From positions 1-26,810 of the forward strand of contig JAHIME010000033.1 in the NCBI GenBank assembly GCA_018896595.1: a stretch of 26,810 bases of DNA, written 5' to 3'. Positions within the stretch are counted from its first letter, which is position 1; each line of letters opens with the position of its first letter. The position numbers were made by a program, and so were the translations under genes. The notes beneath the pieces were generated by a model. It did no database searches, was not told where the DNA came from, and was given only the letters and a program-made list of their open reading frames with translations. This document shows, in pieces, positions 6,044-14,605 of this stretch. The DNA comes from Patescibacteria group bacterium (GTDB lineage Bacteria > Patescibacteriota > Patescibacteriia > Patescibacteriales > VMTK01).

Positions 6044-7558
6044 ATGCAATACATAATTTACGGTATTCTGGCTGCGGGCGGTTTTTTTATCGGCTATTTG
6101 GCGCGAAAGCAATTGGCGTTAACCCAAATTAACAGCGCCGAAGCCAAGGCGAAGAAAATTTTAACCGATACCAAAGCCAAACAGCAGGAATTATTGCTTG
6201 AGGCCCGGGACAAGGCTTTAAAAATTATTGATGAAGCCAAACAGGAAGATGGAAAACGACGGCAAGAAACAAACAATCTGCAAGCCAGATTGGAAAAACG
6301 GGAAACCGCTTTTTCGCAAAAACTGCTGGAACTGCAGGACAGGCAGCAGCAGCTTTATGACAAAGTCGGCAAAGTTGAGGAAGTTAAAGAAAAAATAAAA
6401 CAGATAAAAGAAGAGCAATTGGCCAAGCTGGAGCAAATTGCCGGCATGAACAAAGAAGAAGCGAAAGAAGTGCTGTTCAAAAATGTTGAATCGCAGACTA
6501 AAGACGACTTAATAATCCGCATTAACAAGCTGGAAAAAGAAGCCAGCGAAGTTTTGGATGAAAAAGCGCGCGATTTGATGGCGGGGGCGATGCAAAGATT
6601 GGCGTCAACTTATACGGCGGAAATCACGACTACCACCGTGGATTTGCCGAGCGATGAAATGAAAGGGCGGATTATCGGCCGCGAAGGCAGAAATATCAAA
6701 GCGATTGAGCAATTAACCGGCGTGGAAATAATCGTTGACGACACGCCTAACGCCATCACTATTTCCGGCTTTTCTCCAATCAGGCGCCATGTGGCTAAAA
6801 GAGCGCTTGACCATTTAATCAAGGACGGCAGAATCCATCCCACTAAAATTGAAGACGCCATTGAACAGGCCAAAAAGGAGCTGGCTTTGGACATTAAAAA
6901 AGCCGGAGAGGAAGCTATGTACGAAGTCGGCGTAACCGGTTTTGACCCCAAATTGGTTCAAATTTTAGGCCGGCTTAAATACCGCACCAGCTACGGCCAG
7001 AACGCTCTCAGGCATTCAATTGAAGTGGCGCATTTGTCAGCGCTTTTGGCCGAGGAGCTGGGCGCTGATGTTACTATTGCCAAAAAGGGAGGACTGCTGC
7101 ATGATATCGGCAAGGCGGTTGACCACGAAGTGCAGGGAACTCATCCTGAAATCGGCGGCAATATCGCCAAAAAATTTAATTTGCCGGAAGAAATAATCGC
7201 TCCCATAAAAACTCACCATGATGATCGGCCGGAAGGAATTATTTCCGTCATTGTCAAGGTGGCTGACGCGCTTTCATCGGCCAGGCCCGGAGCCAGGCAT
7301 GACACTTTTGAACAATATATCCAGCGTTTGGAAGAACTGGAAAAGATCGCCTCTTCTTTTGCCGGCGTTGAAAAATCTTACGCTATTCAAGCGGGCCGCG
7401 AGGTTAGGATTTTTGTCACCCCCGAAGAAATTGACGACTTGGCCGCCCATAATCTTGCCCGCGACATAGCCCAAAAAATTGAACAGGAATTGAAATATCC
7501 GGGCGAAATCAAGGTTAATGTGATTAGGGAAATGAGGGTGACGGAATACGCGAGATAA
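6044..7558 (+). CDS. rny: Ribonuclease Y
   Basis: RNase Y is the membrane-anchored endoribonuclease that starts mRNA decay in many bacteria lacking RNase E. The 504-residue protein, close to the usual 520, has an N-terminal membrane segment (residues 3-20, IIYGILAAGGFFIGYLA), a long coiled coil (about 30-180), a KH domain with GRIIGREGRN from residue 208, and an HD domain with LLHDIGKA (H353, D354) plus THPEIGG and KTHHDDRPEG. ymdB follows at 11 nt, the same pairing known from Firmicutes. RNase J is also in this window, so both main decay nucleases are present. The ATG has no Shine-Dalgarno and follows the structured element at 5870-6030. Confidence 0.97.
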   Translation: MQYIIYGILAAGGFFIGYLARKQLALTQINSAEAKAKKILTDTKAKQQELLLEARDKALKIIDEAKQEDGKRRQETNNLQARLEKRETAFSQKLLELQDRQQQLYDKVGKVEEVKEKIKQIKEEQLAKLEQIAGMNKEEAKEVLFKNVESQTKDDLIIRINKLEKEASEVLDEKARDLMAGAMQRLASTYTAEITTTTVDLPSDEMKGRIIGREGRNIKAIEQLTGVEIIVDDTPNAITISGFSPIRRHVAKRALDHLIKDGRIHPTKIEDAIEQAKKELALDIKKAGEEAMYEVGVTGFDPKLVQILGRLKYRTSYGQNALRHSIEVAHLSALLAEELGADVTIAKKGGLLHDIGKAVDHEVQGTHPEIGGNIAKKFNLPEEIIAPIKTHHDDRPEGIISVIVKVADALSSARPGARHDTFEQYIQRLEELEKIASSFAGVEKSYAIQAGREVRIFVTPEEIDDLAAHNLARDIAQKIEQELKYPGEIKVNVIREMRVTEYAR

Positions 7559-7569
7559 ATTATAATTTT

Positions 7570-8373
7570 ATGTTAAAAATACTATTCATCGGCGACATCG
7601 TCGGCAAAATCGGCCGCGAAACGATTAAAAAAATACTACCCGGGCTTAAAGAGGATCTTAAGCCGGATTTAACAATCGCCAACGGGGAAAATCTTGCCCA
7701 TGGCAAGGGCGTTAGCCTAAGCGCTTTGGAAGAGATGATGGGGGCCGGCATTAATTGGTTTACCAACGGCGACCATACTTTTAGCAGGGAAAAACAAATT
7801 GAAGCGATTTATAGCGGCGAGCCGCCGATTTTACGGCCCGCCAATTATTCCAGCGGCGTTCCCGGCAAGGGGTGCGCGGTAATTAAAGCGGGAAAACATA
7901 AAATTCTTCTGATTAATTTAATAGGCAGGGTATTTATGAAAATGGATTATGACTGCCCTTTTAGAAAATTAGATGAGATTTTAGCCAACCCTGATTTGGC
8001 AAAAGAAAATTTGTCTGCTATAATTATTGATATGCACGCCGAGGCGACTTCGGAAAAGATCGCTTTGAAACATTACGCGGACGGAAGGGTAAGCGCTCTT
8101 CTGGGGACGCATACCCATGTTATGACAGCCGATAGCCAAATAACCGAAAAGGGCGCCGGCTATATTACGGATGTCGGCATGACAGGACTTGCCGACGGAG
8201 TAATAGGCATTGATAAAGAAAATATCATTAAAAGTTTTTTGACGCAGATTAAATATACCCATGAGCTGCCGGAAAAAGGCAAAACGATTTTAAGCGCGAT
8301 TTTAGTAACAATTAATCCAAAAACTGCCAAAGCCGTAGCGGTAAAGCCGATTATAAGGTTTGCGGAAATTTAA
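7570..8373 (+). CDS. ymdB: YmdB-family metallophosphoesterase (TIGR00282)
   Basis: YmdB proteins are dimetal phosphodiesterases active on 2',3'-cyclic or 3',5'-cyclic nucleotides and tied to RNA turnover and cell-fate control in Bacillus. At 267 residues it has the normal length. Motifs seen: LFIGDIVGKIGR with D9, ANGEN, TNGDHTF, IIDMHAEATSEK, and GTHTHVMTAD. One point is unusual: the third motif reads GDH (D68) where the family normally has GNH, so a metal-bridging Asn appears to be Asp. The remaining His and Asp ligands are intact. The gene sits 11 nt downstream of rny and is probably translated from the same message. Confidence 0.92.
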   Translation: MLKILFIGDIVGKIGRETIKKILPGLKEDLKPDLTIANGENLAHGKGVSLSALEEMMGAGINWFTNGDHTFSREKQIEAIYSGEPPILRPANYSSGVPGKGCAVIKAGKHKILLINLIGRVFMKMDYDCPFRKLDEILANPDLAKENLSAIIIDMHAEATSEKIALKHYADGRVSALLGTHTHVMTADSQITEKGAGYITDVGMTGLADGVIGIDKENIIKSFLTQIKYTHELPEKGKTILSAILVTINPKTAKAVAVKPIIRFAEI

Positions 8374-8428
8374 TAATTAATTCTAATAATATGCCCTACA
8401 TTAAAACAATAAGTATGGGCCAAAATTT

Positions 8429-8710
8429 ATGAATAAAGCATCTCTTATTGAAAGAATTGCCGCTGAAACGGCGGTTACCAAGAAAATAGCCGAAAATATG
8501 CTGGAAGCCTTGGTAAAAATTATTATCGGCGAACTTAAAGCTGGCAATGAGGTGACAATTACCGGCTTCGGCACTTTTATGGCGAAATCGCGCCATGCCA
8601 GAGGCGGCGTCAATCCGCAAAGGCCGACAGAAAGGATTCAAATTCCGGAAGTGACAGTGGCTAAATTTAAAACCGGCAAAACCCTCAAAGACGCGTTAAA
8701 GGGAAAATAA
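8429..8710 (+). CDS. hup: HU-family DNA-binding protein
   Basis: A nucleoid-associated dimer that bends DNA. The 93 residues contain the full HU/IHF fold: the N-terminal helices NKASLIERIAAETAVTKKIAENMLEALVKIII, the turn EVTITGFGTFMAKSRHARGGVNPQ with the GFGTF motif, the arm RPTERIQIPEVTVAKFKTGK, and the C-terminal KTLKDAL. A 7-bp hairpin (GCCCTAC with GTATGGGC, 8393-8420) lies just before the ATG. The strong bidirectional terminator at 8739-8769 closes the unit. HU versus IHF subunit cannot be told with certainty, but HU is much more likely. Confidence 0.95.
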   Translation: MNKASLIERIAAETAVTKKIAENMLEALVKIIIGELKAGNEVTITGFGTFMAKSRHARGGVNPQRPTERIQIPEVTVAKFKTGKTLKDALKGK

Positions 8711-8738
8711 TTTCCACCATTTGAAATTCCAAAAACAA

Positions 8739-8769
8739 AAAAACAATCCGCCCCGGGCGGATTGTTTTT
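8739..8769. terminator. Bidirectional terminator between HU and tRNA-Ala
   Basis: A perfect palindrome with 15-nt arms around one central C (8754) has AAAAAC at the left edge and GTTTTT at the right. It is an intrinsic terminator in both directions, placed between the convergent HU gene (+) and the tRNA-Ala transcript (-). Its core CCGCCCCGGGCGG belongs to the GC-rich palindromes seen elsewhere in the window. Confidence 0.85.
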
Positions 8770-8777
8770 ATTGGCGG

Positions 8778-8850
8778 TGGACCAGACAGGACTTGAACCC
8801 GCCACCTCCTGCGTGCAAAGCAGGCGCTCTACCGGATGAGCTACTGGCCC
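8778..8850 (-). tRNA. tRNA-Ala (anticodon TGC)
   Basis: In minus sense GGGCCAG pairs with CTGGTCC, including the G3-U70 pair that marks alanine tRNA. The anticodon stem CCTGC/GCAGG encloses TTTGCAC (anticodon TGC). The T arm has GGTTCAAGT. It is 73 nt to the discriminator A. The genome continues CCG, so the CCA end is not encoded. Confidence 0.96.
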
Positions 8851-8854
8851 AATT

Positions 8855-9112
8855 TTATTTTGCCGGCGCGCTATACTTTAACAAAGGCGATAAAACCCAC
8901 TGCAAGAATTCGCCGATTAAATTCGTTGTAATCAAAATGCCGATAAAAATAATAAATAAGCCGACTAATTTGTAGCCCAGCCGCGAGCCGCCTTCCGTGC
9001 CCAAATGCTGTTCAAACCAGCCGATTCTGCCGAAAGCGTTAAGCAATTTTTCCGATTTTATCACTATCAATGTCCCAACAGCGATCATTATTAAGCCGAG
9101 AATAATACGCAT
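8855..9112 (-). CDS. Small membrane protein, two transmembrane segments, unknown function
   Basis: The 85-residue protein has two hydrophobic helices, about 2-18 (IILGLIMIAVGTLIVIK) and 47-68 (KLVGLFIIFIGILITTNLIG), joined by a polar loop with GRIGWFEQHLGTEGGSRLGY. I recall similar short proteins in Patescibacteria genomes but no function. It lies directly downstream of the LysM/M23 peptidase (7 nt apart) and upstream of tRNA-Ala, so it is probably in one transcript with them. Translation starts at an ATG with no Shine-Dalgarno. Confidence 0.75.
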   Translation of the reverse strand: MRIILGLIMIAVGTLIVIKSEKLLNAFGRIGWFEQHLGTEGGSRLGYKLVGLFIIFIGILITTNLIGEFLQWVLSPLLKYSAPAK

Positions 9113-9119
9113 AATGTTA

Positions 9120-10562
9120 TTATTTTATGTAATTCAACGGATTATACTTTCTGCCGTTGATTATCACTTCAAAATGCAGATGCGGGCCGGTAGACCAGCC
9201 GGTTGAACCCATGGCGGCGATTGATTGGCCCTTGTTTACCGCCTCCCCCTTGCCGACATAAACTTTTGACAAATGGGCATATCTGGTTTTTTTGCCGCCG
9301 CCGTGGTCTATGACAATCTGGTTGCCATAGCCCGTGCCCCAGCCGACATATTCTATAACGCCGGCATCGGCCGCGTAAATCGGCGTGCCTAATTTATTGG
9401 CGATATCAACTCCGTAATGGCGCCATGAATAGTATTGGGTGATGCGATAGCCCTGGGTCGGCCAATTCATCTTGTTGCCGCTGACCGGAGCCGCTCCCGA
9501 GGGGCTTACCAAATCTTTGATAGCCGATATGCCCGTATAGCTGGGCGCGGGCGCGCTTGCGTAATATATTTTTTTGCCGCCGGGAATAATCAGTTTCTCG
9601 CCGACAGTTAGCTTGCTTGCGTCGGCTATTTTGTTGATTTCAATGATGTTATCTTCTCCAATATTATATTTTACGGCGATTTTTCCCAAATTTTCGCCTT
9701 TTGCAATCTTATGGGTGATGCCGGATACGGGCAGAATGGCCAATTCATCGCCGGGCCTGATTATGCTGTAGGCGCTTAAATTATTTTCCCATAAAACAGT
9801 GTTAACGCTAATGTCCAATTCCATCGCGATTGTGCTTATTGTGTCGCCCGGTTGAACCGTGTAATTGACAACCCCGTCCCTTTGGCGCTTAATTTTGCTT
9901 GTCGCGGCAATTCCCGGCTTAACGAGCGCGCTTCCGCCTTGAGTTAAGCCGGTTATTTCTTCAGCCGGCTCAGCTTCGTTAATTGATTTTATTTCAGCCG
10001 TTGGCTGGCTTTTAACGCTGGACAAGCTGTCCAAGTAAGTTTGCTGGACCGGCGATATCTCAAATTCTTCATCAAAGTATTCTTCGATCAATTCGTCGTT
10101 TTCGCCGAATTCGCTTGACACCAATTCGGATAAAAATGTTTTGCCCGCCAATTCTTCCGGGGAAACGGCCTGGGTTTTGCTCGTGAAATTAAAGCTGGTT
10201 ATTAAAATTGTCAGCGCGATAACCGTGAAATGAACCAATTTTTGGCTGATTAAAACGGCAAGCAGCCTGTCTTTACGGCCGCTTGTCCAGCCCAATTTTT
10301 TAATAAAATAATACAACAGCCGATACGCTTTGACGATTATCTTATAAAAAACAAAGCGCAATAAAATCCGCGCCGGCTTCCATATTATATTAATAAAAAA
10401 AGCGGCTATTAACCTCTTTAGAAAAATTATTAATTTTACCAAACATATCAGTATATTTACCGATATGTTTTTAAATTTTTTGGATATATGGTTTCGTTTA
10501 AAACTTAATATAGCTTTAATAACCGGCAACAATATAATAACATTTAAAAACGCATCGGTCAA
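9120..10562 (-). CDS. Membrane-anchored LysM/M23 family metallopeptidase
   Basis: A cell-wall endopeptidase or a LytM-type factor acting outside the membrane. The 480 residues comprise a basic, hydrophobic N-terminal region, a transmembrane helix near 110-128 (VHFTVIALTILITSFNF), an acidic Ser/Glu-rich linker, two LysM modules (about 231-277, YTVQPGDTISTIA...; about 281-328, HKIAKGENLGKIA...) that bind peptidoglycan, and a C-terminal M23 domain. Zinc ligands H382 and D386 (HYGVD) and the HLH motif (H461, H463) are present, so it should be active. The only in-frame start before the domains is TTG at 10562; a stop lies five codons upstream. Divergent from the Liv locus. Confidence 0.92.
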   Translation of the reverse strand: MTDAFLNVIILLPVIKAILSFKRNHISKKFKNISVNILICLVKLIIFLKRLIAAFFINIIWKPARILLRFVFYKIIVKAYRLLYYFIKKLGWTSGRKDRLLAVLISQKLVHFTVIALTILITSFNFTSKTQAVSPEELAGKTFLSELVSSEFGENDELIEEYFDEEFEISPVQQTYLDSLSSVKSQPTAEIKSINEAEPAEEITGLTQGGSALVKPGIAATSKIKRQRDGVVNYTVQPGDTISTIAMELDISVNTVLWENNLSAYSIIRPGDELAILPVSGITHKIAKGENLGKIAVKYNIGEDNIIEINKIADASKLTVGEKLIIPGGKKIYYASAPAPSYTGISAIKDLVSPSGAAPVSGNKMNWPTQGYRITQYYSWRHYGVDIANKLGTPIYAADAGVIEYVGWGTGYGNQIVIDHGGGKKTRYAHLSKVYVGKGEAVNKGQSIAAMGSTGWSTGPHLHFEVIINGRKYNPLNYIK

Positions 10563-10566
10563 GCAG

Positions 10567-10594
10567 TTGATGTTTTATTTGTTTATGTTATAAT
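10567..10594 (+). promoter_or_regulatory. Promoter of the 73-aa gene and Liv locus
   Basis: TTGATG (10567-10572), a 16-nt spacer and a perfect TATAAT (10589-10594) place the start near 10601, 30 nt before the ATG at 10631. It probably drives the 73-aa gene, livH, livM and livG. Confidence 0.65.
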
Positions 10595-10630
10595 AGAAGC
10601 ATAAAAATTTTAAACTTAACCCAAACTCTT

Positions 10631-10852
10631 ATGGAATCTATCGTTGATGAAATCCTGCAACTAGTTAAGAAAAAAATGATTGAGCAAAGCGGTTATGACC
10701 GCGATGCCTACAAGCAATTAGTTGAGGAAACAATTGAATATTTTCGCGAGAGGGGAAAGCTTACCGATGATGACAATGATGAGTTTATTGAAGACCAGCT
10801 GATGGATATGTGGGAAATTGTCAGCGATGAATTCGCGAGAAAAAAATATTAA
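10631..10852 (+). CDS. Hypothetical acidic 73-aa protein, first gene of the Liv transcript
   Basis: No family recognised. The protein is soluble, helical and acidic, with a cluster LTDDDNDEFIEDQL in the middle and a basic end (ARKKY). It sits 30 nt after a good promoter and only 7 nt before livH, so it should be co-transcribed with the transporter. It could be an independent housekeeping protein whose promoter the transporter uses; no DNA-binding or regulatory motif is seen. The clean promoter and close spacing make it a convincing gene. Confidence 0.7.
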   Translation: MESIVDEILQLVKKKMIEQSGYDRDAYKQLVEETIEYFRERGKLTDDDNDEFIEDQLMDMWEIVSDEFARKKY

Positions 10853-10859
10853 ATAAAAT

Positions 10860-11735
10860 ATGTTTAGCCAGCTTTTTGTCAACAGTTTGATTGCCGGAGC
10901 GATATACGGCTTAGTAGCTTCCGGCTTTTCTTTAATTTATTCAACCTGCAAGTTTGTTCATTTCGCCCATGGCGCGACAATCGCTTTCAGCGCCTATTTT
11001 TTTTATTTTCTTTTTTCTTTTCTGGGCTTGAATTTTTGGGTGTCAGCAATCCTTGCCGTTGTTTTCGCTTCTTGGCTTGGCTGGCTGATGAATAAAGTCG
11101 TTTATAAAAAGCTCCGTAAAAGAAAGGCCGGCAATGTTATTTTACTGATTGCCGGCTTCGCGCTTTTAATCTTTTTTGAGGCGTTGATTTTGATGCTGTT
11201 CGGCGCGGATGTTAAAACGATCGGCTATATTAAAATCGCCAAAGGCCTGGAATTTTTAGGGGCGATTATTACTCCTTTGCAGATAGTTATCGTGGCAGTT
11301 TCGTTTGTCCTGCTCGTCGCTCTTTTCTTGTTTATGAAAAAAACAAAAACCGGCAAAGCGATGCGGGCGGTGGCCGGCAACAAAGATGCGGCCGAGATTG
11401 TCGGGATTTCCGCGGAGAAAATTTATTCCCGAAGTTTTATAATCGGCTCGGCTATCGCCGGCATTGCCGCGATTTTAGTCGGGCTGGAGCAAAACTTGCA
11501 GCCGATGATGGGGACTAATTTAATGATTAAGGGCTTTACAGCCGCGATTATCGGCGGAATCGGCTCGGTCCCGGGCGCGATTTTAGGTTCGTTTTTGCTC
11601 GGTTTCGCGGAAAATTACGGCATCTGGTTTTTGCCGTCCGGCTATAAAGACGCCATCGCTTTTGTGATTTTATTCATCTTTCTTTTATTCCGGCCTTATG
11701 GCATTCTGGGAATTAGAAAGAATTTTCAAAAATGA
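10860..11735 (+). CDS. livH: Branched-chain amino acid-type ABC transporter permease, LivH family
   Basis: One of two channel subunits of a HAAT-family importer. The 291 residues include about eight hydrophobic segments. The start FSQLFVNSLIAGAIYGLVASGFSLIYSTCKFVHFAHGA and the cytoplasmic coupling stretch MRAVAGNKDAAEIVGIS followed by FIIGSAIAGIAAILVG are characteristic of LivH, as is GGIGSVPGAILGSFLLGFAEN. The stop overlaps the livM start by 4 nt (ATGA), implying coupled translation. The substrate could be a branched-chain amino acid, another amino acid, urea or a short amide; sequence alone does not decide. Confidence 0.92.
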   Translation: MFSQLFVNSLIAGAIYGLVASGFSLIYSTCKFVHFAHGATIAFSAYFFYFLFSFLGLNFWVSAILAVVFASWLGWLMNKVVYKKLRKRKAGNVILLIAGFALLIFFEALILMLFGADVKTIGYIKIAKGLEFLGAIITPLQIVIVAVSFVLLVALFLFMKKTKTGKAMRAVAGNKDAAEIVGISAEKIYSRSFIIGSAIAGIAAILVGLEQNLQPMMGTNLMIKGFTAAIIGGIGSVPGAILGSFLLGFAENYGIWFLPSGYKDAIAFVILFIFLLFRPYGILGIRKNFQK

Positions 11736-12604
11736 TTTCAGCTTATTTTATCCATTTATTAATTCTTGTCGGGATTTACGCGATTTTGGCCGTTGCTTTG
11801 CAGTTGGCAATGGGATTTACCGGCTTGCTTAACCTCGGCCATATCGCTTTTTATTGCGTTGGCGCGTATATTTCCGCTCTGCTTGCTTTAGCCGGCTGGC
11901 CTTTTTGGTTTTGTTTTTTGTCGGCCGGAATCGGAGCGATGCTGTTCGGTTTTTTGCTGGCTATTCCGACCAACAAACTTAAGGGCGATTATTTGGCTCT
12001 CGCCACGCTCGGATTTTCTTTTGTGATTTACGCGGTTGCTTTAAATTGGACAGGACTAACCCGCGGGCCGCTGGGCTTGCCTGGAATTCCCAAACCAAGT
12101 TTGTTCGGCTTTGTTTTTTCCAATAACTTAAGTTTCCTGATTTTAACTTTTATCATCGCCTTAACTTCTTATTTCATCATTAAACAAATCGCCTCGTCTC
12201 CTTTTGGCAAGGTTTTGGAGGCGATCAGAGACAATGAATTGGCCGTTAGGGTTTTGGGCAAAAATACTTTTAAAATGAAGAGTTACGCTTTGGGAATCTC
12301 GGCTTTTTTCGCCGGCATTGCCGGTTCGCTTTACGCCCATTACATTACTTTTATTGACCCGTCTTCGTTCACTTTGCTTCAATTAATTCCGGTGATAGCG
12401 ATTGTGATTATCGGCGGCTTGGCGTCGCTTCGGGGAACTGTTATCGCCGCCGTTGTTTTAGTTCTTCTGCCGGAGCCATTGCGCTTTATCGGCTTTCCGT
12501 CTTCAATCGTAGGCCCGGCCAGACAGATGATTTACGCCCTGCTTTTAATTTTAATTTTAATTTACAAGCCGAAAGGATTTTACGGCAAAATAGAATTGGA
12601 ATAA
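11732..12604 (+). CDS. livM: Branched-chain amino acid-type ABC transporter permease, LivM family
   Basis: The second permease, 290 residues, with about eight hydrophobic helices. The family hallmarks are ALQLAMGFTGLLNLGHIAF near the start, TNKLKGDYLALATLGFSF, GPLGLPGIP, and the coupling helix VLEAIRDNELAVRVLGKNTFKMKSYALGISAFFAGIAGSLYAHY. It overlaps livH by 4 nt and is followed by livG after 15 nt. It lacks the long N-terminal extension of E. coli LivM, as do most non-enteric homologues. Confidence 0.92.
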   Translation: MISAYFIHLLILVGIYAILAVALQLAMGFTGLLNLGHIAFYCVGAYISALLALAGWPFWFCFLSAGIGAMLFGFLLAIPTNKLKGDYLALATLGFSFVIYAVALNWTGLTRGPLGLPGIPKPSLFGFVFSNNLSFLILTFIIALTSYFIIKQIASSPFGKVLEAIRDNELAVRVLGKNTFKMKSYALGISAFFAGIAGSLYAHYITFIDPSSFTLLQLIPVIAIVIIGGLASLRGTVIAAVVLVLLPEPLRFIGFPSSIVGPARQMIYALLLILILIYKPKGFYGKIELE

Positions 12605-12619
12605 ATCCGCGCTAAATTT

Positions 12620-13363
12620 ATGTTAAAAATAGAGGATTTAAACAAATTTTTCGGGGGCATTAAGGCGGTTGACGGCTGTTCTTTTGAGATTAAAGAAAAA
12701 ACCATTACGGCTTTAATCGGGCCGAACGGTTCGGGCAAGACGACCATTTTTAATTTGATTTCAGGGATTTTAAGGCCAGATTCCGGCAAAATAATGCTTG
12801 GCGGTAAAGATATCACTGATAAATCAATAGAAGATATTTCAAATCTTGGCATATCCCGATTGTTCCAACAAACAAGATTATTTAATAATTTAACAGTAAG
12901 GGAAAATTTGCTTTTGGCGCTTGATAATGAAGACACGAAATTTTGGTCTGTCTTCGTCCTTCGGGCTTCGGCGGATAAAAAAAATAAGTTTGAGAAAAAA
13001 ATTCAAGAAATGCTGGAATTGGTCGGGTTGGAAGAATTCGCGGATAAATTAGCCCGAGATTTGAGCTATGGACAGAAAAGATTAATTGAATTAAGCAGGG
13101 CGATTTTAAATCCTCATAATTTTTTAATGCTGGACGAGCCGGTTTCCGGAGTGGCGCCGCGATTGCGGGAAAAAATTAAGGAGATTTTAATCGGATTAAA
13201 AGAAAAAGGCGAGACCATTCTTTTAATAGAGCATGATATGAATTTCGCTTTTAAGATTTCCGATGATGTGATAGTTTTGGAAAAAGGCAGGGTGATTGCC
13301 GAAGGCAAGCCGGATGAAATAAAAAACAACCCTCGAGTTCTGGAAGCGTATTTGGGGAATTGA
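12620..13363 (+). CDS. livG: Branched-chain amino acid-type ABC transporter ATPase, LivG
   Basis: The 247-residue ATPase has Walker A GPNGSGKT at 34-41, the signature LSYGQKR from 148, Walker B LMLDEP with D172-E173, and the switch His in LLIEHDM. The long insertion after Walker A and the ending RVIAEGKPDEIKNNPRVLEAYLG are typical LivG features. Residues about 111-120 (SVFVLRASAD) are encoded by a GC-rich tract at 12951-12975 that differs from its surroundings and looks like a mini-repeat insertion in a tolerant loop. It would pair with LivF on the inner membrane face. Confidence 0.93.
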   Translation: MLKIEDLNKFFGGIKAVDGCSFEIKEKTITALIGPNGSGKTTIFNLISGILRPDSGKIMLGGKDITDKSIEDISNLGISRLFQQTRLFNNLTVRENLLLALDNEDTKFWSVFVLRASADKKNKFEKKIQEMLELVGLEEFADKLARDLSYGQKRLIELSRAILNPHNFLMLDEPVSGVAPRLREKIKEILIGLKEKGETILLIEHDMNFAFKISDDVIVLEKGRVIAEGKPDEIKNNPRVLEAYLGN

Positions 13364-13393
13364 TTTTTTGGGCTGAGGAGGGTAAAATTTAGG

Positions 13394-13399
13394 TATAAT
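13394..13399 (+). promoter_or_regulatory. Possible -10 box for livK1
   Basis: TATAAT lies 28 nt before the livK1 ATG. No convincing -35 is present, but a separate promoter would allow the binding protein to be made in excess over the permeases. Confidence 0.3.
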
Positions 13400-13427
13400 T
13401 TATTATTAAATAATTAACAAAAATCTT

Positions 13428-14564
13428 ATGGCAAAAACAACAAAAATCATTGTCGGCGCAATTGTCGCAGTTGTTATTATCGGAGGGATTTGGTACGGGG
13501 CGGGCAGAAAGCCGGCGCCGGTTGAAACTGAAAAAGAGCCGATTAAAATCGGGGCGATTTTGCCGTTTACTGGTAAATTAGGATACTATGGAGATTATTA
13601 CAGTCATGGTCTAAATTTAGCGATTGAAGAAATTAATAATGCCGGTGGTATTAATGGAAAAAAAATTGAAATAATTTATGAAGATAACCAGGGAGACACA
13701 AGTCAATCCATTACTGCTTATCAGAAATTATCTCAAACTGATGGCGTTAAAATTTATATAACCACATTATCTGGAGCTACGTTAGCCCTTGCGCCTCTTG
13801 TAGAAAATAATCACGACATTCTTTTTAATTTAAATAGCGCCGCTCCAACAATTTCTAAAGCCGGGGATTATACGTTTAGAAATAATATTTTTCCTCTTTC
13901 AGAAATTAAAGCATTATCAACTTTTATTAATCAAAAAGATTATAATAAAATCGCATTGCTAATGTTTAATAATGATGCTGGCGTTGAGTATAAAGATTTA
14001 TTCAGCGAAGAATATATAAGTAATGGCGGGGAAATTGTAGGTTCCGAATTATATGAACAAGGCGCCACGGATTTTAGAACACAGCTGACAAAAATTAAGG
14101 CAAAAAATGTTGATGCAATAATTATGTTTGCTTATGCCAATGAGGGGGGCTTAATAATAAAACAAGCTAAAGAAATTGGAGTTACTGCGCCATTTTTTTC
14201 ATTTTATACATCAGAGGATTCTAAATTAATCGAAGTTGGAGGCTCTGCAACAGAAGGTTTGATTTATACACATTGTTTTAATGAATCTGCCGCCGCTTCT
14301 TTTAAAGAAATTTTACAGAAAAAACATGGGACAACCGCAGGTTTGTTTTATTCAGCGACTGCTTATGACACATTAAAAATTTTAGCTAAAACATTAAATA
14401 ATTGCGATGAAAAAGACACAGTTTGCGTTAAAGCGGACCTATATAATGTAAAAGAATATCCAGGGACTTCTGGGATCACCACAATTAATGCTGATGGAGA
14501 TACTGAAAAATCTGTATTTCTTAAAACCATCAAAAACGGCCAGTTTGTTCCGTTAGAAAACTAA
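13428..14564 (+). CDS. livK: HAAT-family solute-binding protein, copy 1 (LivK-like)
   Basis: An extracytoplasmic substrate-binding protein of the periplasmic-binding-fold family used by Liv transporters. 378 residues: an N-terminal membrane anchor (about 5-24, IIVGAIVAVVIIGGIWYGAG) with no lipobox cysteine, a short linker, then the type I binding fold starting PIKIGAILPFTGKLGYYGDY and including AIEEINNAGGINGKKIEIIYED and GATDFRTQLTKIKAKNVDAII. The first 45 codons are almost identical in DNA to those of livK2 (15399), while the binding bodies are clearly diverged. The body is more AT-rich than its own leader and the permeases. It probably delivers a different ligand from copy 2 to the same permease. 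Confidence 0.88.
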   Translation: MAKTTKIIVGAIVAVVIIGGIWYGAGRKPAPVETEKEPIKIGAILPFTGKLGYYGDYYSHGLNLAIEEINNAGGINGKKIEIIYEDNQGDTSQSITAYQKLSQTDGVKIYITTLSGATLALAPLVENNHDILFNLNSAAPTISKAGDYTFRNNIFPLSEIKALSTFINQKDYNKIALLMFNNDAGVEYKDLFSEEYISNGGEIVGSELYEQGATDFRTQLTKIKAKNVDAIIMFAYANEGGLIIKQAKEIGVTAPFFSFYTSEDSKLIEVGGSATEGLIYTHCFNESAAASFKEILQKKHGTTAGLFYSATAYDTLKILAKTLNNCDEKDTVCVKADLYNVKEYPGTSGITTINADGDTEKSVFLKTIKNGQFVPLEN

Positions 14565-14605
14565 TGTTCCTAAATAGATAAATGCCATATCAGGAGTAAA
14601 TCGTT

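Noticed and set aside
8721..8975. Plus-strand open frame of 84 codons after HU
   Set aside because: It crosses the terminator and the tRNA-Ala gene; it is a shadow frame.
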